NCBI GenBank assembly: GCA_050283925.1
Contig: JBNOAI010000002.1
Location: forward strand, 372,001 to 436,000
Source: ZC4RG25 sp023428365
GTDB lineage: Bacteria; Pseudomonadota; Alphaproteobacteria; Rhizobiales; Hyphomicrobiaceae
Direction: 5' to 3'
Length of the DNA: 64,000 bases
Positions within the stretch are counted from its first letter, which is position 1. Every line of letters begins with the position of its first letter. The notes under the pieces are model-generated. The model did not search any database. It was not told where the DNA came from and saw only the letters and a list, made by a program, of their open reading frames with translations. Position numbers and translations under genes: made by a program. Of the stretch, positions 45,133-54,030 are shown piece after piece.

Positions 45133-46109
45133 GCGGGCTCCGCCAGATAGCAGCGCACGGTATGCGGGCCATCGCCGAATACAGGCGGCTCCTGCTCGCG
45201 GCAGCGTGGCATGGCATGAGCACAGCGCGGCGCGAAGAGGCAGCCGGGCGGCGGCGCGGCGAGATTGGGAAGATCGCCCGCGATTTCCTTCAAACGCGCC
45301 ACCTTGTGTTTGAGCGCAAGCGCAGTCGCGATCAGGCCCTGCGTGTAGGGATGGCGCGGCGCGTTGAAAATTTCGCTGGTTGGACCGACCTCGACGATCT
45401 GGCCCGCGTACATCACGGCGATGCGGTCGCACAGCGCGGCTGCGATGGCCATGTCGTGCGTAATGAAAATGATCGCAGAATTGATCCGGCTTTGCAGCTT
45501 GCGGAACAGGGCCAGGATCTGCCGCTCGACGATGTTGTCCAGGTTGGTCGTGGGCTCGTCGGCGACGATGAGATCAGGCTCCAACGACAGGACCATCGCG
45601 ATCAGAATACGCTGCGCCATGCCTCCGCTGAGTTGGTGCGGATAGAGCTTCAGGACGCGTTCGGGCTGGGGAATGCCAACGGCTAGCAGGGATTCGCGGA
45701 CAGCTTCCTGCCATCCGGTGTCGTTGCCAGTGCGGCGGCGAAATATTTCTCGCAGATGCCAGACGATGCGCTTTGCTGGATTGAACGCGCCGACGGGGTT
45801 CTGAAAAATCATCGCCAGCCGCTTACCGCGTAGCGTCTGAAACTCATCATCCGAAAGGTCGAGCAGTTCCTTGCCGTTGAAATTCAGCTTGTCGCTGCTG
45901 ACCTCTGCGTTCTCCGGCAGCAGCCGCAAGATCGACATTCCAGTGACGGTCTTGCCGGACCCGGATTCACCGATGAGGCCGAGGACCTCGGCGGGCGCGA
46001 CCGTGAGATCGACACCGCGCACCACCTCGATCGATCGGCCGCGTAGCTGAAAACGCGTGCGGAGATTGCGCACTTCGAGCAACGGCTGCTTGTCGTTTTG
46101 TGGGCTCAT
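45129..46109 (-). CDS. Peptide-type ABC transporter ATPase (DppD/OppD-like)
   Basis: Cytosolic ATPase, 326 residues. Walker A GLIGESGSGKTVTGMSILRLLP, Q-loop AMIFQNPVGAFNP, signature LSGGMAQRILIAMVLSL, Walker B LIVADEPTTNLDNIVERQIL, H-loop FITHDMAIAAAL, and the C-terminal GCLFAPRCAHAMPRC Cys segment of the family. ATG 46109 overlaps the stop of the permease gene upstream (ATGA at 46106-46109); a longer frame to 46223 would overlap the permease coding region and lacks family sequence. Confidence 0.92.
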   Translation of the reverse strand: MSPQNDKQPLLEVRNLRTRFQLRGRSIEVVRGVDLTVAPAEVLGLIGESGSGKTVTGMSILRLLPENAEVSSDKLNFNGKELLDLSDDEFQTLRGKRLAMIFQNPVGAFNPAKRIVWHLREIFRRRTGNDTGWQEAVRESLLAVGIPQPERVLKLYPHQLSGGMAQRILIAMVLSLEPDLIVADEPTTNLDNIVERQILALFRKLQSRINSAIIFITHDMAIAAALCDRIAVMYAGQIVEVGPTSEIFNAPRHPYTQGLIATALALKHKVARLKEIAGDLPNLAAPPPGCLFAPRCAHAMPRCREQEPPVFGDGPHTVRCYLAEPA

Positions 46110-46972
46110 TGATCCGCCCTCTGGCGCAGTCGCGGATCCATCAGGTCGCGAAGTCCGTCGCCGAATAGGTTGAGCCCTAGCAAAGCGAATGAGATGGCAA
46201 CTCCGGTCAGCGTTAGCACCCATGGACCACGCTGAAAATATTCGCGACCGTCAGCCATGATCACGCCGAGAGACGGCGTCGGTGGCTGCACGCCGACACC
46301 GAGGAAACTCAATCCAGCCTCGATGATGATCCCGAAGGCGATGCCGATCGTGGCCTGAACGATCAGCGGAGCCGCAATGTTGGGCAGAATTTCCCGCAAC
46401 AAAATTCGCGGAGTCGACTGCGCCATCAACCGGGCCGCCTGCACGTACGGTTCTTCCCGCACGAGCAGCGTCATATTGCGCGCCAGTCTGGCGAAGATCG
46501 GGAAATAAATGAGAGCGATGGCCAGCGCCACGTTCATCGTGCCGAAGCCCAGCACAACCATCAGGAATAGCGCGAGTACAAATGCCGGAAATGCGAAGAG
46601 CAGATCCGCGAACCGCATGAAGAGCAGGTCGGTATACCCGCCTTTGTATGCGGCAGTCATTCCGACCGCCGTGCCTATCGCGGCAGCCAGAGCCACACCC
46701 GTTGCGCTGACGATGAGTGAAATGCGCGCGCCATAGAGCACGCGGGTCAGCACGTCACGACCAAACGAGTCCGTACCGAATGGATGGGCCCATGAGGGAG
46801 GTGTAAGAATATTCAGAAAATCCGCCTCGTTCGGCCCATATGGCATCAAGAGTGGGCCTATCGTAACCGCGAGGAGCACAAACAGCGTGATCGATGCGCC
46901 GATCAGCGCGGTCGCATTCCCAAGCAGCGTGTGAACATGGCGCATGGCGTTGGCTCCGGCGAACGCGCTCAT
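46106..46972 (-). CDS. Peptide-type ABC transporter permease (DppC-like)
   Basis: Inner-membrane subunit of 288 residues with about six hydrophobic segments. N-terminal HPFGTDSFGRDVLTRVLYGARISL is the DppC hallmark; the EAA loop is EEPYVQAARLMAQSTPRILLREILPNI, split across the coupling helix. ATG 46972 overlaps the preceding permease stop by four bases, and its own stop overlaps the ATPase gene. Together with DppB it forms the channel of a family 5 importer. Confidence 0.92.
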   Translation of the reverse strand: MSAFAGANAMRHVHTLLGNATALIGASITLFVLLAVTIGPLLMPYGPNEADFLNILTPPSWAHPFGTDSFGRDVLTRVLYGARISLIVSATGVALAAAIGTAVGMTAAYKGGYTDLLFMRFADLLFAFPAFVLALFLMVVLGFGTMNVALAIALIYFPIFARLARNMTLLVREEPYVQAARLMAQSTPRILLREILPNIAAPLIVQATIGIAFGIIIEAGLSFLGVGVQPPTPSLGVIMADGREYFQRGPWVLTLTGVAISFALLGLNLFGDGLRDLMDPRLRQRADQ

Positions 46973-47925
46973 GGCGACCTCCGAGGATCAAGTGCCGCGC
47001 ATATAAGGTCCACGATAAGATTGACCAGCATGACGATCGCCAGGAACACCACGGTCGTCGCCATCACCGTGGGATAATCGCGGGCGAATGCGGCATCCAC
47101 GGCCAACGATCCGAGACCCTGAATGCCGAAGATGCGTTCGATCACGACAACGCCACCAAGCAAGTAGCGGATCTGCAGTCCGATCACCGTAACGTAAGGG
47201 ATCAGTGCATTCCGGAAGATAAAGTGGCGAAACACGAATGGCGTGCTGAAACCGAACGAACGCGCGGCCAGGACATATTCCCGACTTGCCGTCTCCACCA
47301 GGGAGGCGCGCAGCATGCGAGCGAATACCGCTGCCATCGGTGCCGAGATCGCGAGTGCAGGAAGAAACCCTGTGTAAAGCGCGCCAGTGAATGAATCCAT
47401 CGGGGAAATGAACCCGTATGCGGGGAACACTTTCCAGCCGAGGGCCAGTACAAAAATCAGTACATAGCTGAGCCAGAAATCCGGCATGGAAATGCCGAGA
47501 ACAGCCACCGATGTTGCGATGGTATCGGCTGCGCGCCCGCGGCGAAGGGCGGCGATGGTCCCCATGCTCAGCGAAACGAGAACAGCAATGATAACCGCAT
47601 AAACACCGACGAAAAGCGTTACGGGCAGACGGGAGGCAATGAGTTGCGAAATCGGAATGCCGCCGGCGATTGTCAGCGACGGGCCGAAATCACCACGCAG
47701 CATTCCCGTTAGCCAGATCAGAAATTGCCCGACGAGCGGTTCATCGAGGTTATGCTTTGCGCGAAAGGCAGCAACCGCTTCTGGAGTTGCGCTATCACCA
47801 AGAACGGCGAGGGCAGGATCGCCCGGTGCCAGTTTCATAATGCAGAAGACTGCAAGCGCGCCAACCAGGATGGTTGCGAGTGCGCCGGCTAATCGACCGG
47901 CAATGTACGACGCTATTCTCGGCAA
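46969..47925 (-). CDS. Peptide-type ABC transporter permease (DppB-like)
   Basis: Membrane subunit of 318 residues with six hydrophobic segments. Seen: FCIMKLAPGDPALAVLGDSATPEAVAAFR, GDFGPSLTIAGGIPISQLIASRLPVTL and GISMPDFWLSYVLIFVLAL, all in the expected order for DppB, with an EAA-type loop near SREYVLAARSFGFSTPFVFRHFI. ATG 47925 lies 89 bp after the binding-protein gene, and the gap holds a hairpin. The ATGA overlap with DppC is visible at its end. Confidence 0.92.
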   Translation of the reverse strand: MPRIASYIAGRLAGALATILVGALAVFCIMKLAPGDPALAVLGDSATPEAVAAFRAKHNLDEPLVGQFLIWLTGMLRGDFGPSLTIAGGIPISQLIASRLPVTLFVGVYAVIIAVLVSLSMGTIAALRRGRAADTIATSVAVLGISMPDFWLSYVLIFVLALGWKVFPAYGFISPMDSFTGALYTGFLPALAISAPMAAVFARMLRASLVETASREYVLAARSFGFSTPFVFRHFIFRNALIPYVTVIGLQIRYLLGGVVVIERIFGIQGLGSLAVDAAFARDYPTVMATTVVFLAIVMLVNLIVDLICAALDPRRSP

Positions 47926-47948
47926 TCAATTCCGCCTTTCACAGGAAA

Positions 47949-47975
47949 GGGCGGCGGAAGTCTTATTCCGCGCCC
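47949..47975 (-). other. Hairpin between the binding-protein and permease genes
   Basis: Read on the minus strand, GGGCGCGGAA pairs with TTCCGCCGCCC (one bulged C) around a TAAGAC loop, and TTTCC follows. It lies in the 89-bp gap between the highly expressed binding-protein gene and dppB, the usual place for a partial terminator or mRNA-stabilising hairpin. Confidence 0.55.
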
Positions 47976-48014
47976 CTTCTGATCTTCATTGCGATACGAC
48001 GCAAATCGGCGACA

Positions 48015-49589
48015 TCAGGTGAACTTCACGGAGGCGAATTGATCGCCGAAGTTCGAGTAGGGCAGTTGCGTGAAGCCCTGCACCTTGGTTGTCATCAGGT
48101 TATGGATATTGGAGCAGAAACACGGGAGTATTGCTGCGTCCTCGATCGCAATGTTTTCGGCCTGCTTATAGAGATCGCCGCGTGCCTTGAGGTCGAGCTC
48201 TGCACGGGCTTTTTCGGTCAGCTCATCAATCTTTGGATTGCTGTAGCCGTAGAAATTCCGCCATCCCTTGGTGTGCAGGATTTCGCCGACGTACTCATCC
48301 GGATCGATGGGGCCAAGCCACCCCCAGACGCTGGCCTGATAGTCGCCCGAACGTTGGCGCGCGTACACCGTGTTGGCCTCGTTGACCTCCACCGTGAAAT
48401 TTGTGCCGAGAGTCTGGTTGACCTGCATCGCCCAAATCTCGACCAGACGCTTCCACCAGCCCGATCCCCAGGTGAGCACGGGTGCTGATATCTTCGTGCC
48501 CGCATACTTGGACTTGGCCAATTCGGCCTTGGCGCGCTCGGGATTGTAAACTGAGTTGGCCCGCGGGTTCGGGTCGTAGGCCCAGGTTAGCGACGGCGGA
48601 ATCAAACCGTGGGAAGGGACCCCCTCACCGAAGAGCACAACCTTGACCATCGCATTGCGATCGAACGCCATCGAGACGGCGCGGCGGAAATGAACGTCGT
48701 CGAATGGCGCTTTGCGATGGTTCAGAGCGATGAAGCGGCAGTTCATTCCCGGCTGTTTCAAAACCGTGAGGCTTTTATCCTGCTCGAGTGTTGGAATATC
48801 CGCGAAGGGGGCCGTGCTGGTCAGATCGATCTGGCCGCCTTTCAAAGCAGTTACGCCGCTCGATTCCTCTGCGATCAGAGGGACTTCGACGGTTGCGAGC
48901 GTGGGCTGCCCCGGGACGAAATAGCCATCATGAGCTGCAAACGTAACACTCTCGTTTGCCTTCCAGGATTGAAGCTTATAGGCGCCGGTTCCAACGGGAG
49001 CTTTGCCGAATGCCTCGCTACCAATGGCTTCAACAACCTTGCGCGGCACGATTTGAGTGCCGGTGCGCGCGTTGGTCAGAAATGCCAGAAGTGGCGCGAA
49101 TGCCTGTTTCGTTACGAATTCCACGGTGTGAGGATCGACGATCCTGACCTCTTTCACCTCCGAGACCTTGCCTCTGTTTGGTGAAGCGAACTTCTCGTCC
49201 TGCAACCGTTCGATGGTGAATTTGACGTCGTCGGCAGTCATCTCACTGCCGTCGTGGAATTTCACGCCCTTGCGCAACTTGAATTCCAGCGTCGTGGCGT
49301 CCTTCGCTGTGAAAGACTCCGCGAGATCCGGAACCACTTCCATTTTCGGATTGAATTTGACCAACCCGTTGAACAACGACCAGACAAGATAGGCTTCTGG
49401 AATGAGCGAATGCTTGCCGGGATCAAGCGTATTGATGACGTTATAGCCCGTAATACCCGCACGCAACGTTCCAGCGGCGGCATAGGCTGAGCGGGTCATC
49501 CAGGGTGGCATGATGCCGGCCGTGGCCACAGCCGCACCGGTGGCAAGCAACGTGCGGCGATCAACACCCTGGTTTCGCTTTTTCATCAT
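48015..49589 (-). CDS. Peptide-type ABC substrate-binding protein (family 5, DppA-like)
   Basis: Periplasmic binding protein of 524 residues. The signal looks Tat-like (DRRTLLATGAAVATAGIMPPW, cut about residue 39). Family 5 pattern: LDPGKHSLIPEAYLVWSLFNGLVKFNP, DLAESFTAKDATTLEFKLRKGVKFHDG, DVKFTIERL and FRRAVSMAFDR. Ligands in this family range from peptides to opines, nickel, glutathione and N-methylated compounds; the sequence does not decide. It heads a seven-gene operon. ATG 49589 has no strong Shine-Dalgarno; a second ATG follows directly. Confidence 0.91.
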   Translation of the reverse strand: MMKKRNQGVDRRTLLATGAAVATAGIMPPWMTRSAYAAAGTLRAGITGYNVINTLDPGKHSLIPEAYLVWSLFNGLVKFNPKMEVVPDLAESFTAKDATTLEFKLRKGVKFHDGSEMTADDVKFTIERLQDEKFASPNRGKVSEVKEVRIVDPHTVEFVTKQAFAPLLAFLTNARTGTQIVPRKVVEAIGSEAFGKAPVGTGAYKLQSWKANESVTFAAHDGYFVPGQPTLATVEVPLIAEESSGVTALKGGQIDLTSTAPFADIPTLEQDKSLTVLKQPGMNCRFIALNHRKAPFDDVHFRRAVSMAFDRNAMVKVVLFGEGVPSHGLIPPSLTWAYDPNPRANSVYNPERAKAELAKSKYAGTKISAPVLTWGSGWWKRLVEIWAMQVNQTLGTNFTVEVNEANTVYARQRSGDYQASVWGWLGPIDPDEYVGEILHTKGWRNFYGYSNPKIDELTEKARAELDLKARGDLYKQAENIAIEDAAILPCFCSNIHNLMTTKVQGFTQLPYSNFGDQFASVKFT

Positions 49590-49929
49590 GTTGGTCTCCC
49601 CAAGTCGGTTGAATTCCCTTTAAGACCTTCATCGGGCGGCAGGCTTTTCGCGGCTTGCAAGCCCCATCGCGAGGTTTGTGCGAGGTTTGTCTTCCTCGTC
49701 AATTCGCGCTCTCCAGCGCGTATCGGAGTAGTTTCGGCAAAACCGGCTTCTCTCCGGAAATGCGATATCCGAAGCGTCAAATTCAAGTCGTGGAACCCGG
49801 CAACGGACGCCGTACTCATGTGCCTCTTCAGGGCATCATTGTTCTAACTAGATTAGTTCTGATTAGAGCGCTTACACGCGGCCACGGTCAAATGCTAAAC
49901 GATGCGAGTAGTATACCGCTATGTAATAC
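49590..49929. other. Intergenic region upstream of the peptide-importer operon
   Basis: About 340 bp between the binding-protein start and the end of the LysR gene. It holds the promoter of the importer operon. A small palindrome AACTA-GAT-TAGTT lies at 49846-49858 in an AT-rich pocket (TCTAA and TTAGA also flank it), a candidate operator. I see no gene and no strong terminator for the LysR gene. A short open frame across it has no family resemblance. Confidence 0.45.
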
Positions 49930-50865
49930 CTATCTCGATCGGTCTTGTGGCAAGCTGGTGCGCGAGGCAGCGCTGTTGGCGAGCAATTCGTTGCGCTTCC
50001 GGCGCATGATAGTGAGAAAGGCGCGAGCCACACGCGAGAGGGGCCGGTGGGTCGGATAAAGTATGCCGAGACGGAATTCTATTCGCGGCCGAAATGGAAC
50101 GGCCGTGATGCCGCGCCCTGCAAAATCCTTCGCCGTAAATGGATCAATCAAGCCAACACCAAGGCCGCGCGCAACCATGTCGCACAACACGGCATTGACC
50201 TGCGTTTCAGCCACAATCCGTCTGACAACTCCCGCACGTTCGAAAACGCGATCGACCATATGCCTTCCCACTTGATCGCGTGTCAGCGCGATAAATGGCT
50301 CAGCTTCGAGATCATCCGGTTTGACGTGAGATTTCTTCGCGAGCGGATGACCGGCCGGAACCGCAAGATAATCCGGCGCCCTGCAGAAGACTTCCGTTTC
50401 CAACCCGGTTCGCCGGAAGGGAAATTCGCCTATCCCCAGATCCACATGCTGCGCCGCAACGGACTCCTCGACGCGAGCGGACATATTCACTTCCGCCGTT
50501 ATCGTAACCTGCGGATGGAGGCGATGAAACTCTTCCATTACGGCCGGAAGGAAGCCGAGACCAATCGCCGGCAGCGCCGCCACGTACAGATGACCCGCCT
50601 GCGCTTTGCCAATCGCCGATGCCATCTCGCGGATACGTTCGACCGAGACGAACGTTCGTTCAACCTGGTCGAACAGCAACTGTGCTTCCGCCGTCGGAGC
50701 GAGACGACCGGAACCACGATCAAACAGGGTGAGGTTCAACTCCTTTTCCAGCCTGCCGATCAGACGGCTGACAGCAGGTTGCGACACCCCCAGCAGGGTC
50801 GCAGCACCACTGACGGTACCGGCCAACATCGTGGCGCGGAAGGCTTCCAACTGTCGGACAAACAT
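49930..50865 (-). CDS. LysR-family transcriptional regulator
   Basis: LysR regulator of 311 residues from ATG 50865 (MFVRQLEAFRATMLAGTVS), with HTH GAATLLGVSQPAVSRLIGRLEKEL and an effector domain (HLYVAALPAIGLGFLPAVMEEFHRLHP). A GTG at 50895 would add ten residues; I prefer the ATG because family members begin MFVRQLE or similar. The HTH and effector opening resemble the NocR/OccR-type regulators of opine and amino-acid catabolism, a weak hint. It is divergent from the GlpD-like gene (about 110 bp between) and upstream of the importer operon on the same strand, so it may regulate either. Confidence 0.87.
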   Translation of the reverse strand: MFVRQLEAFRATMLAGTVSGAATLLGVSQPAVSRLIGRLEKELNLTLFDRGSGRLAPTAEAQLLFDQVERTFVSVERIREMASAIGKAQAGHLYVAALPAIGLGFLPAVMEEFHRLHPQVTITAEVNMSARVEESVAAQHVDLGIGEFPFRRTGLETEVFCRAPDYLAVPAGHPLAKKSHVKPDDLEAEPFIALTRDQVGRHMVDRVFERAGVVRRIVAETQVNAVLCDMVARGLGVGLIDPFTAKDFAGRGITAVPFRPRIEFRLGILYPTHRPLSRVARAFLTIMRRKRNELLANSAASRTSLPQDRSR

Positions 50866-50974
50866 GCGTTTCAGCTCGGCCTTGGCTTGAACCACAGTGT
50901 CTATAGCTCAGCTTTGCACCGGGCGGCCACTTCGATTGAGACGAATTCTGACGACATAGCAAAGGGATAACCAC

Positions 50975-52546
50975 ATGACTCGCACGCCCTTGTCGGACCT
51001 CAACGGACAAACCTTCGATGTTGCCGTTGTAGGGGTAGGTGCAAACGGCTCCAGTGCGGCGCAACACCTGGCAGCGGCGGGCTACTCCGTTCTTGCCGTC
51101 GACAAGGGAGATTACGGTTCTGGCTCCTCCAGTCGATCCAGCCGTCTATTGCATTGCGGCCTTCGATATCTGGCGCCCGGCGGTTCAGTTTGGGAGTTCG
51201 CGCGTCATCCCAGCAAGCTTGCCATTGCACTGCGCATGGCGCGCCAAGCCATGGAGAGCCGCGCCCAATTCGTGACGACGGCGCCGGAGCGCGCGCAGAA
51301 ACTGAACTTCTGTTTTCCGATCTATAAGGGCGGCGCCTACAAGCCATGGCAGGTTTCTTTAGCGATGCGCTTGCTTGAGAGGCTTGGTCCGGCCTCCGTG
51401 CCTCTGGACTACCGACCAATCCGGCCTTCAGAGATCGATACCGTCCCGTTGGCGCGCTGGCTTCGGGATCGCGACCAGCTTATGGGCGTTGCGATGTTTC
51501 GGGAATATCGCTTCGAGTGGCCGGAACGCATCATTGCCGACACGATTCTTGACGCCGAGCGGATGGGGGCAACGATCCGCAACTATACGAAAGTCAGTGG
51601 CTTACGTCGTGACGGTGACCGCTGGACGCTGACGTTGGCCGATGAAGCAGGCGAAGCGGGCACCGCCTCGGTAAGCGCGCGGATCGTGCTGAATATGGCT
51701 GGCATCTGGATCGACAAAGTCAATGCCGGGAGCGCTGGTAGCGCAAGGCGCCGTATCAATGGCACCAAAGGCTCGCATATCGTGGTCCGTCTTCCACCAG
51801 AGTGCGCCGAATATGGCATCGCGACGATCAATCGTGTGGGTGAGCCGTTCTACTGTATTCCATGGCGTGGATTGCATTTCTTCGGGCCAACTGAAACTCT
51901 CTATGATGGCGATCCTGACGACGTGCGCGTGCTGGATAGCGAAATTGACTGGTTGCTCGCTGAAGCCAATCACATGCTTCCTGCTCTTGGAGCGAAACGC
52001 GAGCACATCATCTTCACGTGGGCCGGTGTGCGGCCGCTCGGCGCCGATCCCAATTTTCCGAAGGGAAAGCGGTCTCGCGATGTCCATGATCTGTCGGAAG
52101 ATGGCATGCCGGGTATTTACGCGATGACCGGGGGGCCGATCATGACCCATCGCTCCGCTGGTCCGGAACTGACCTCGCTTGTCGGTGGCAAGATCAAGCC
52201 TTCGCGCACGGCACGGGAGCCGTCATACGCGGCCCGGATGTTTCCCGAAAATCAGAATTCCCCTCCGCTTACCGATGACAACACGTCAATCAAGCTTTCC
52301 GATTTGAAGTTCGCCGCTCAGCGCGAGCACGTCACGAACCTGACTGATCTGTTGTTCAGACGCGTTGCGGTGGGCTGGACGGAAGGCATGGGATACGACG
52401 CTGCCGAGAAGGCGGCGGAGGCCGTTGCCGGGGAGTTAAACTGGGATCACGAGCGTGTCAGAAGGGAAGTCGAGAATTATCGCACCCAAATCGAACATTT
52501 TTACAACGTCCGCCCCGGGGCGGTCATTCCGCCGGTCAAGTCGTGA
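50975..52546 (+). CDS. GlpD-like FAD-dependent oxidoreductase (glycerol-3-phosphate dehydrogenase family)
   Basis: Membrane-associated flavoenzyme of the aerobic glycerol-3-phosphate dehydrogenase type, 523 residues. FAD motif VAVVGVGANGSSAAQHLAAAG is at about residues 11-31, then DKGDYGSGSSSRSSRLLHCGLRYL in the GlpD pattern, GTKGSHIVVRLP, and a C-terminal helical domain (about 430-515). A conventional glycerol-3-phosphate substrate is expected from the family, but no glycerol kinase or facilitator is encoded nearby and the LysR gene is divergent, so another 2-hydroxy-acid-like or sugar-phosphate substrate is possible. ATG 50975 is preceded by AAGGGAT at six bases. Confidence 0.82.
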   Translation: MTRTPLSDLNGQTFDVAVVGVGANGSSAAQHLAAAGYSVLAVDKGDYGSGSSSRSSRLLHCGLRYLAPGGSVWEFARHPSKLAIALRMARQAMESRAQFVTTAPERAQKLNFCFPIYKGGAYKPWQVSLAMRLLERLGPASVPLDYRPIRPSEIDTVPLARWLRDRDQLMGVAMFREYRFEWPERIIADTILDAERMGATIRNYTKVSGLRRDGDRWTLTLADEAGEAGTASVSARIVLNMAGIWIDKVNAGSAGSARRRINGTKGSHIVVRLPPECAEYGIATINRVGEPFYCIPWRGLHFFGPTETLYDGDPDDVRVLDSEIDWLLAEANHMLPALGAKREHIIFTWAGVRPLGADPNFPKGKRSRDVHDLSEDGMPGIYAMTGGPIMTHRSAGPELTSLVGGKIKPSRTAREPSYAARMFPENQNSPPLTDDNTSIKLSDLKFAAQREHVTNLTDLLFRRVAVGWTEGMGYDAAEKAAEAVAGELNWDHERVRREVENYRTQIEHFYNVRPGAVIPPVKS

Positions 52547-52578
52547 GCTAGCGCGAAGACATCGCATGGAGGTCAGTC

Positions 52579-52631
52579 ACTTGTGGCTGCATTCAATCGG
52601 CGTCACAGGCCTGATCCTGGGCACCACAAGT
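52579..52631 (+). terminator. Possible stem-loop downstream of the GlpD-like gene
   Basis: Arms ACTTGTGG (52579-52586) and CCACAAGT (52624-52631) pair perfectly around a long loop and are followed by TTTCC, about 30 bp after the stop. The long loop makes this weak. Confidence 0.35.
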
Positions 52632-52729
52632 TTTCCTCAGTAGGGGTGATTTGCGGGATCGCGTGCGCAGCCGTTCCGTCCAACATGCTCGTGCGAGCCT
52701 TGGAAGCTTTTTGACGAGCCGCTTACGGA

Positions 52730-54025
52730 TTATCTATCAGCTATCTCAATTGCAGAGACGTTGACGCGATCCAATGCGGCGATGAACGAGCTAATTCCGC
52801 TGCTGCGGAGTGGCAGATAGGGCTTTGCGGCCTGACGGCAGAGGCGTTTCACGATCCCCACGGCTCGATGGCTGACGCAATCGATCGGAAACATCACCAC
52901 GTCAGCGCGGCTGACAAGCCCCTCGAGCAATCCGCTTCGCTCCTCGATCCCACCATCGTGGTGCAGGAGTTGAGCACCGTGCCGCTCCCCCAGAGTGCGC
53001 ATGTGATTGAGCTGGTGCGGGCGTCCTCCGACGTAAAGTAAGGAAAGCCCATCGAGACGGATGGAGGACGACGTGATGCCTGCATCTTCACCCGCGTTCT
53101 GCAAGAGGCTCGCTTCCAGCGCAGTAAGTTCTTCTGAAAGTTGTTCCCGTTGCTGTTGCGCCTCAATCCGCTGGCGGCGTTCCTGATCAAGCTCCGCCGC
53201 GGCGTTTTGCAGGCGGCTCTCCAGTGACTGTCGTCGCCGTCCCTCATTCGCGAGGCGGCGTTCGAGATCGGCAACCAGCTTCGCCAGCGTGTCATGGTCT
53301 CCAGCGTCGCTTTCGTATCCAGTGTCTGCAATTCTGCGCGCCAATAAGGCGTTGAGATCGCGGATCTTGGTTTCGCGCGATGAGATTCCTTCCCGCAACT
53401 GCTCCTGTTGCCGGCGGAGTTTTTCCTTCAATTCGATGTTCTCAGCCTCAAGTTCGTTGAGCCGACGGATGTCCGCCCGGTTCGATGCCCCGACGAGATG
53501 CGAGATCATATGCACTTCGCCGAAGACATCTCTGATGACGTCCTCATCGGCAGCCGGATGCGTCAGAGCCGCCCAGTAGGCACCCGGAATCTCGCCCCGC
53601 TTCGCTGCCTCGCTCCACAAGGCGCGGACCTCACTTGCTGTCTTCGCTTTGGCAAACTGGTTGATCGCTGTCTTGTGGCGTTTGTCGAGCGCCTTGTTCA
53701 ACAGTTTGCCCGCCGCGTCTCTTTGCGCAGCAAGCAGCACGCCTTGACCATGGAGTTGGTGATCGGTTGCCCCATCGGTAGCGAGGCCGGCTTTGATGAG
53801 GATGTGGCGCAGTTCGCCTGTCGAAAGGCAGGTGCCGATGATCGAGCAATGGAAATTGCGGTTCAAGTCCCAGATTTTCGACCGCCGCGGAGCGACGGCT
53901 ACGGGCTGACCGACCGGCTGCCTAAGCGGTAGCTCCCTTATGTCGAGATCGATACTCGTGGCAAGGCCGCGCGCGTTGACTGCGCGCTGAAGCTGCTCGA
54001 GGCTGAAGCGTGGGAGTTTCGTCAT
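52730..54025 (-). CDS. DUF2325 coiled-coil protein, putative Mo-regulated
   Basis: Protein of 431 residues with unknown function. The N-terminal part has the recurring HCSIIGTCLSTGELRHIL block (about residues 58-75, two Cys), then a long heptad-rich stretch of charged residues (about 185-300, with LEAENIELKEKLRRQQEQLREG and LDQERRQRIEAQQQREQLSEEL) indicating a coiled coil. The C-terminal LSLLYVGGRPHQLNHMRTLGER domain, about 310-425 with a DVVMFPIDCVSH piece, is the DUF2325 fold. The family is found in Rhizobiales near mop and nitrogenase-related genes (general knowledge). Its ATG at 54025 lies only five bases after a near-perfect ModE-type palindrome, so it is probably repressed, or otherwise controlled, by Mo-ModE. 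No enzymatic motif is visible. Confidence 0.75.
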   Translation of the reverse strand: MTKLPRFSLEQLQRAVNARGLATSIDLDIRELPLRQPVGQPVAVAPRRSKIWDLNRNFHCSIIGTCLSTGELRHILIKAGLATDGATDHQLHGQGVLLAAQRDAAGKLLNKALDKRHKTAINQFAKAKTASEVRALWSEAAKRGEIPGAYWAALTHPAADEDVIRDVFGEVHMISHLVGASNRADIRRLNELEAENIELKEKLRRQQEQLREGISSRETKIRDLNALLARRIADTGYESDAGDHDTLAKLVADLERRLANEGRRRQSLESRLQNAAAELDQERRQRIEAQQQREQLSEELTALEASLLQNAGEDAGITSSSIRLDGLSLLYVGGRPHQLNHMRTLGERHGAQLLHHDGGIEERSGLLEGLVSRADVVMFPIDCVSHRAVGIVKRLCRQAAKPYLPLRSSGISSFIAALDRVNVSAIEIADR

Positions 54026-54030
54026 TCAAG

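Noticed and set aside
49655..50059. Open frame of 134 codons across the importer upstream region
   Set aside because: It runs antisense into the LysR gene and has no family resemblance; I treat it as chance.
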